Shown here one piece after another: positions 58,402 to 64,000 of a DNA stretch of 64,000 bases (position 1 is its first letter; each line of letters starts with the position of its first letter). Source of the stretch: Neurospora tetrasperma FGSC 2508. Lineage: Eukaryota; Ascomycota; Sordariomycetes; Sordariales; Sordariaceae. A program made the position numbers and the translations under genes. Where the stretch lies: assembly GCF_000213175.1 (NCBI RefSeq), contig NW_009799103.1, positions 1,885,833-1,949,832 on the forward strand, in the 5' to 3' direction. The notes under the pieces are model-generated. The model was not told where the DNA came from and did no database searches. It saw nothing but the letters and a program-made list of their open reading frames with translations.

Positions 58402-59164
58402 GTGAAGAGCATAGGGGGAGGGGGACCGGGCGGCTGTGGGTTTTGGGTGCTTGGGGTATATGGCCCTCTGCTAGGACTCTAACGGGCTTGGTTTTCTTGG
58501 GGCCCACTTGACAAATCCAGGCAGTCTCATCCTCATTATTTTCTACCAACCTTCAAAGGGCTTCCTTCCTATTACATGATACCGAAGGGCGTACCAAGCT
58601 ATGCAGCGTCGAGCGGTGCCCTGCACTTACTTCCGGTTGGCATATCGTACACTATCGTCCTAGGATAACATGAGTTTCCTGGAAGTTCAACACTGTAGGG
58701 CACATGGCGGTTACTGACATTTTCTGAGAACATCTGATACTGTTGGAAGTAAGATCTTGTTCATTATGAATGCCTTGGCTGATGTTTAAACACCGAGGTT
58801 CCGAAGCGAGTATGAGGTTTCACAATATGGCATGGTCGAGCAGAGTTTACCAGCAACTCCTGCCTAACCTTCGCTACGATCCTCTTCGAAGCAAGACACA
58901 TGATTCAAGCGGCCACTTACTTGACCGCCCGATTCCTTCCGTTGTATATCCAACGGCCAACCTGCGTGCAGAAGAGAACGCAAAATACATGACAGTAGAA
59001 ACGAAGAAACCGCCCCCTCTTAACTCCACAAACTCATGTCGATCCCCAGAGATGCAAGGGAGAAAAGGCGCAAAAGATAGATTGCGAGGTTGCAAAGCGT
59101 GCGCATGGCCAAACCCGACATTGCAAAACCTGATATCGCAAATAGTTGAGGTAAATGAGAGCAA
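58402..59164. other. Convergent intergenic, no gene seen
   Basis: About 760 bases between the hypothetical gene and the syntaxin gene, containing both 3' ends. A 140-codon open frame at 58770-59192 overlaps the syntaxin terminator region and shows no domain. Confidence 0.4.
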
Positions 59165-60796
59165 TCATTTGCCATCCTTCGCATCGTTATGATGACCCGG
59201 AACAAACTTTTTATGGTCTGCCACTTGGCCGCCTCTCATACTTTCCAGAATTTCGTCCGTGATGACGAAGCGCTTTCCGGCCCTATGGGGGCCGCGAGAA
59301 GCCACCGCGTTATTCTGTTCCATAAACTCGAGGATTTCGTCTGTGATTACAAATCGTTTCGCGTTTGTCGCTCCTGCAGGTGCTTGTTTGTAGGGCGAAA
59401 TCATGCGGTCGAACCCTTCCGGTGAGAGCCTCTTAACAAGAGACTCCGAGTCGGCACTATCAGGGACGACGTAGTTTGACTGTCTGTGGATACGAGAGAT
59501 GGGGCCGGCCATGGGAGCGGCAATCTGGATAGCTCGGGCGTTGTTCATCTGCAGATCATCGGTAAAGCTTCGTTGCAGAAGACCACGCTTCGTGTTTTGC
59601 GCCGATGAATTTCCGCCGCCTGGAGGGTGGGTGACGACAACATATACCACCACAATGATAACAATCACAACGATAATGGCCACTAAGGAGAGAGGAATTA
59701 GTTACGGTTCTCTGAAGCACCGAGGTGGAACGCCACCGCATCAGCAAACACTTACCGCAAATACCCAAGCACATCCACTTCTTCTTGCGGGTGGCCCGCG
59801 CCGTCTGGACAGCCACTTCGATCTCCTCATTGCCTTTGTCGAGATTGTCAACCACCTCCTCACTCGTCTGCTCAATAGCCTGAATCTTGACGTCCTGTTC
59901 CACAATCAACGTGTTCAACTGCTCAAACAGCTGCGCCAACTCGACCATTTGCTGCTCAATCCTCTGCAGAGCCTTGTGACGGTCCTGGACAGCACTGAGC
60001 ACAGCTCTCGCCTCGCCCACGCGATTGTTCTGCATCAATGCCTGCTGGAAAACCTGCGAGTTTCCGGTAGTGTCCTCGACGGCGGCCTTGACCTCGTCCT
60101 CGGTCGCATCTGGGCGCACAATGCGGTACTGGCGGGCCATCTGCTCCTGCATCTTCTTGCGGAACGAGGATTCGACGCCCTGATAGTCTTGAATTGCTTG
60201 TCGCAACCGGCGGTCAACGCGGCCAACCTGGGCCTGGTTTCGAGGCTGGCGGCCCTCAGGGCTCGACTTGATTTTGCGGACGCGATCAGTTATGGTGCGG
60301 TACAAGGCCATGGTCTCCGTGTTGAGTGTGTCTAGCTGCCGACTCGATGAGCTAGCGGATGAATCCGCCTCAGCGAGGCAGCGGTCCTGCAGTCTTCGTA
60401 GCTCGCGTAGATTTGCTTCGATTTGCTCGATTCCATTGTCGATGTCTCGACACTCGTTCAGGATTGCAGTCGGGTCACCGCCATGTAAGCCTCCAGTGGT
60501 AATTGAGCTCATCTCCATATTGTTTCCTGATACGATGCAATGGTTAATCTGGTTGTGCTTTTTGACACTTGTCTTATGCTGAGCTCACCTCCATAATTGC
60601 CTCCGGCGTAGGGGGCGGGAGACTGGTCCCTTTCACCAAGCGGGGAATAAGCACCAGCGGCACCATCCCGTTGGTCGAAGGAAGGATCTCTTCCACCGTA
60701 TCTATACCGAAATCGATGTCAGTAAACAACACGGCACGGTGATGTCGTGGTTATTCGGCGTGTCAGGTAGACGAACCCGTACTGATGGTTTTCCAT
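59165..60796 (-). CDS. Plasma-membrane syntaxin (Sso1/Psy1-type t-SNARE) with long repeat-bearing tail
   Basis: Four minus-strand exons, 60796-60777, 60701-60589, 60526-59756 and 59682-59165, with introns of 75, 62 and 73 bp, encode 473 residues. After a Gly/Tyr/Pro-rich N-terminus come the Habc helices (about 65-200), the Qa-SNARE helix (about 228-290, LFEQLNTLIVEQDVKIQAIEQ), a juxtamembrane KKKW and a membrane span (about 298-320) completed by the last exon. Sso-type syntaxins sit in the plasma membrane and fuse secretory vesicles. Normally they end just past the anchor. Here about 150 residues follow on the outer side, with dibasic sites near 333, 385, 410, 438 and 459 and two copies of KR-FVITDEILE-x-M (412-422 and 440-450). 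The first exon (MENHQYG) is only 20 bases. If the last intron were retained, the protein would end without an anchor. Confidence 0.85.
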
Positions 60797-62358
60797 TGTT
60801 AGCGATACATTCAGAGATGATGGCAGTGGAAGCAGAAAGATTGGTAAGAAGGAGGGAGGCCGACACTCTTGAGATCCGAATTGTCTGGGGCGGAGCAACG
60901 TATCGGTGGATTCATTGTTCTGTAGCAAAACGGTGGATTTCTGAGAAGGAGAATATGTTTTGAAACACTCACACTCATCTTGGAAGGCGGACGCGCACAG
61001 GCGCTGATGCTCAAGCAGGCGCTTTAAACAGGAGATGGATGTTATTCAGATCGATGTCGAGATGAAGGTATACGTGGGTAATGTGACTTGAAAGTGACGA
61101 TGCTTGATGAATGCTTATGCCGACAAAAAAAAATCGATGCCAAAGATGGTGTACTGGAAATCGAGATAAAGAGAATGACTAGGTAGGAAAGAAAACTAAA
61201 GGATGGGAAATTGGCTGTTTGGTAGGAGAGGGAGAACGGGACCTCGGACTTGCTGTGAAATGGGTTTGGTTATTTTAGGGCAGCACTGCGCCTAGTGAAG
61301 GATCCAGGCAATGTACTGTGTAGGAAGGAGCACAGGAGCCCAAGCAGCGTAGGATTCTCAGGAGTTGATCGAAACGGGCCTAGTGCTACCTACTCCCTAG
61401 CCCATACGATTGTTCACATGGCACAAGTACACAGTAGCCTAACAGTCCAGGCGTTACTATTCGTTTACGTCGTGAAGTACATGTGGGTGGCGAGCACACG
61501 AATGGGCAATGGAAGTGCTGGCAGCATTGTTGTTGTTAATCATTTCTTTACACTGTGAGAAGCGCACTGTATGCTTGTTTGGGATCAGGGACTGTTCTTG
61601 TAAATGGATGGTTGGCTGGCTGGCTGGGTGGATGGTGAACACCCATCCGACTATAATATCCAGCTGTTTGCCAGAATCAAAGTCCAATGTGCGACTCTTC
61701 CCCATGCGACTTGACAGTAGTGCATCAAACTCCTCAAAACGTGTACCACCAGTCAACCTCTTGTCGGTACGCTGAGATATGCCGGTAGACTAAAAAGGGA
61801 CGACCTTGAGACGAAACGCCTACTACAGCACAATGTCCACAAAGATGAGACGAGCATCGACGTTTTTTCAGGGGACCCGAGCATATTGCATGGATTGTGT
61901 TCAGGAACGCACATTTGGGTGGAGCTGTTGATCATTGCGCCGCCATGGCCTAGATGCCTATGATTCGTCAAACTTGGCCCGCCTGGACCCGCCTGTTCCG
62001 TCTTTAGTACATACCTAGTGTACAGGGCTCGAGTAGGGGCTCGGCTCAAGTCCGACAGGCATCTGGGCAACTCTTATGGGTAGTGTAGTGTATACACTGC
62101 GTTTTGTAGCTTGGACTTTGCACCGAGTTTGAATCAAGAGTTTGAGACCCAACATCGACAGAACACATGGTCCGAGTATATTCTTGTGAGCCTGTCCTGA
62201 CTGGTTTCCTGGGTATTTTGTTTCATCTGGACCGTAACTCTAGCTGTCGTAGGTCCCTATACACATACTCGCGTCGAACGCAACCCAACTTGCGGGCCGT
62301 GCTAAACTTGTACTCACTTCTCCTCACTGTATCGGTCCATCACGTCTTCAGACCCGCT
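60797..62358. other. Intergenic, no gene seen
   Basis: About 1.56 kb between the 5' end of syntaxin and the 3' end of the MEMO-like gene. Contains a GGCT repeat near 61611-61630. No supportable gene. Confidence 0.4.
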
Positions 62359-63492
62359 TCAGAGGATAGAGTAAGCTGACACATAGCTCACACTAAAGTC
62401 GCTTTGCTTCTCAACCAGATTACTTCGCTGATACTGGACAAACTGGAACTTGCCCTTACTTCCCCCGGACTGAGCACCTCCCATTTTCTCCAAGGCTGCC
62501 AGTACAACTCCAATCGGGTGTCTGCCACATACCGTGTTGTTGGTTCCCTTGAGGATGCTGTAGTAGTCGCTGTGGTCGCCCGTCTTGATTGAGTCCATCA
62601 CCAAATCATCAAGCGCCTTGATGACTTCGTGGATAGGTACCTCAGCGTCTCTTGGCTCGCTTCCATCTGCTTTGGTTTTGAAGCCTGGCTGGATCTTGAG
62701 ACTCGCCCACTGCGCGTCCTGGTCTCGGACGAGGCCTTTGTGTAACTGGGGCCGATAGTGGTAGTTCTTGCCCCAATGACAAAAGTCTGATGAGATGATG
62801 AACGCGTTTTTGGGGTCCGCCAGATATGGGGCCAGGAGTGAGCCAACGGCCTTCTCCCCGTCTGCAGACAAGTCTCCGACTAAGACCGGCACGATGGGCG
62901 GGAACTGGCTGCTGTCGCTACCGAGCGTCTGCTCAAGTCTCTTCCACAGGTAAGGCAGATGCATCTCCAGACAATGCTCCCGGATGTCATATTCAACAGG
63001 GATCGGGGAGAACTTTTGGTCTTCCATCAACTCGTCAACGGCCTTGCCATCCACAACTAGATCCCCAAATGGGGTGCTGTACTTTCCGAACGTAGACAGC
63101 GCGCAACCCTTCAGGTAGAAGGTATGGGATGGACCGAGGAGGAAGACACGCTTCACGTTTGCGAGGTCTAGGATTTTGTAGGCCCATGCAGCACATGGCC
63201 CAGAGTACGAGTAGCCAGCGTGCCTGTTGATAGCCAGTTAGCTTTTGCAGGAAGCGGACGGGCTGGTGGATCATTGATGGGGGCCTGACGGGGCAATAAT
63301 CACACGAGCACCTGGGATGGGGAGGTCCCTTCCATCCAGCTTGTTAGGCACACGGCTCATAAACTCGTCGAGTTGGGAGGATAGCCGCGCAGCATTGCCC
63401 AGGTACCAGGAGCCAGCATGGCTAGCCGGTCGCGTTCTCTGGAAGTCGCCGTGGCCATCGCTCTTGGACCAGTCTCTCGCCGCGGCCTCCAT
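62359..63492 (-). CDS. MEMO1-family protein
   Basis: Two minus-strand exons, 63492-63290 and 63223-62359, with a 66 bp intron (GTCAGG...CAACAG) encode 355 residues. The splice restores VIIAPHAGYSYSG. Conserved MEMO residues are visible: the His of APHAGY, the His of GPSHTFYLKGCALS, the Asp and His of SDFCHWG and the Cys of NNTVCGRHPIG, which line a metal pocket related to non-haem iron dioxygenases. The end SVSYVSAYS is typical. Human MEMO1 links ErbB2 signalling to the cytoskeleton and binds iron; yeast Mho1 is the fungal counterpart with a role in invasive growth. The start at 63492 (MEAAARDW) is the first ATG in frame. Confidence 0.93.
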
Positions 63493-64000
63493 GCTCAATT
63501 TCGGTCTGCAAGCCTCTTGGGGTCTGAGGTAGGGGTTTGATATGGAAACCGTTCATACACAATAAGTAAGGGAAGCTCAATGCGAAAAGGTGCGGTAGGT
63601 ATTTTACGGACCCTATTTACAAAGTTGCCTGGAATGTGTGTTGCGGAGATGTTATCGTCAGGAGGCAAGGCGATGGGTAGGTATTTGTCAGTGGTGTGCC
63701 CCGCATCGCCGGCAGGATGACGTCCTCTGTAAAATAGAAGTGCGCTGGTCCCTTCTCAGGAGAGCTAAAGGTGCTAGGCACGCTAAGGTACACGGATAGA
63801 CATACACACAAGTATCCACCTCAGCTAGCTTTACTGGAGCTCACCAGATGCGGGGTGTGAAGTCAAGTCATCACACATCCATAGCATCTGCATGTCCGCC
63901 TCGTGGTTCACCTTGTTCTTGTGATATAGGCCCACAAGAGCTGCCGATATCGTTCGTTTGACTCTGCTGGCCCTCCACTCTAGACTTCCGCTTCCTCGTC
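63493..64000. other. Right edge of window, no gene seen
   Basis: About 500 bases forming the promoter side of the MEMO-like gene. No domain-bearing frame is visible before the window ends. Confidence 0.4.

Noticed and set aside
58770-59192. 140-codon plus-strand frame downstream of the hypothetical gene
   Set aside because: No domain, no convincing start context, and it runs into the antisense of the syntaxin 3' end.
59499-60335. 278-codon plus-strand frame across the syntaxin gene
   Set aside because: Antisense to the syntaxin helices; Leu-rich because it mirrors Gln/Glu-rich coiled coils.

Overview
This window is nuclear DNA from a filamentous ascomycete, almost certainly a Neurospora species close to N. 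crassa. The main evidence is a complete quinic acid (qa) cluster whose gene order, intron positions and protein lengths match what I recall of N. crassa. Short 53-75 bp introns, a tRNA-Leu with an intron and a 16 kb AT-rich island with the look of repeat-induced point mutation (RIP) agree with this. The species call is from memory and was not tested by a search.

Layout. 2.5-7.7 kb: a kelch/BTB protein of the Mds3/Pmd1/Ral2 type and a pantetheine-phosphate adenylyltransferase (CoA synthesis). 8.3 kb: tRNA-Leu(AAG), minus strand. 8.8-26.0 kb: the qa cluster in the order qa-1F(-), qa-1S(+), qa-y(+), qa-3(-), qa-4(+), qa-2(-), qa-x(+). 26.5-41.1 kb: a housekeeping run with a Jip5-type WD protein, a secreted GH18 chitinase, an alpha/beta hydrolase, an Asn/Ser/Asp-rich tail-anchored protein, a decayed gene-like stretch, a DHH phosphoesterase, a mitochondrial-type sulfurtransferase, a short terminal-inverted-repeat element and APC11. 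41.1-57.2 kb: gene-free AT-rich island of nested, degraded Ty3/Gypsy elements plus another insertion. 57.3-63.5 kb: an unknown protein, a plasma-membrane syntaxin and a MEMO1-family protein.

How the qa genes work together. QA-Y imports quinate. QA-3 oxidises quinate/shikimate, QA-2 dehydrates 3-dehydroquinate and QA-4 turns 3-dehydroshikimate into protocatechuate. QA-1F activates all of them and QA-1S (an AROM-derived protein) represses QA-1F. QA-X is a co-regulated inositol-monophosphatase-like protein of unclear job. All seven reading frames are intact, and palindromic sites resembling the QA-1F operator lie in the intergenic regions.

Most unusual points: (1) the syntaxin carries a tail of about 150 residues beyond its membrane anchor, with repeated KR-FVITDEILE-type units that look like Kex2-processed peptide repeats; (2) the DHH protein ends in a PCNA-box-like motif; (3) qa-1S uses a GC-AG intron; (4) a Ty3/Gypsy element sits inside another with a legible target duplication, and a third insertion keeps a normal-GC core and a tRNA-like sequence; (5) a 354 bp MITE-like element has about 42 bp terminal inverted repeats.
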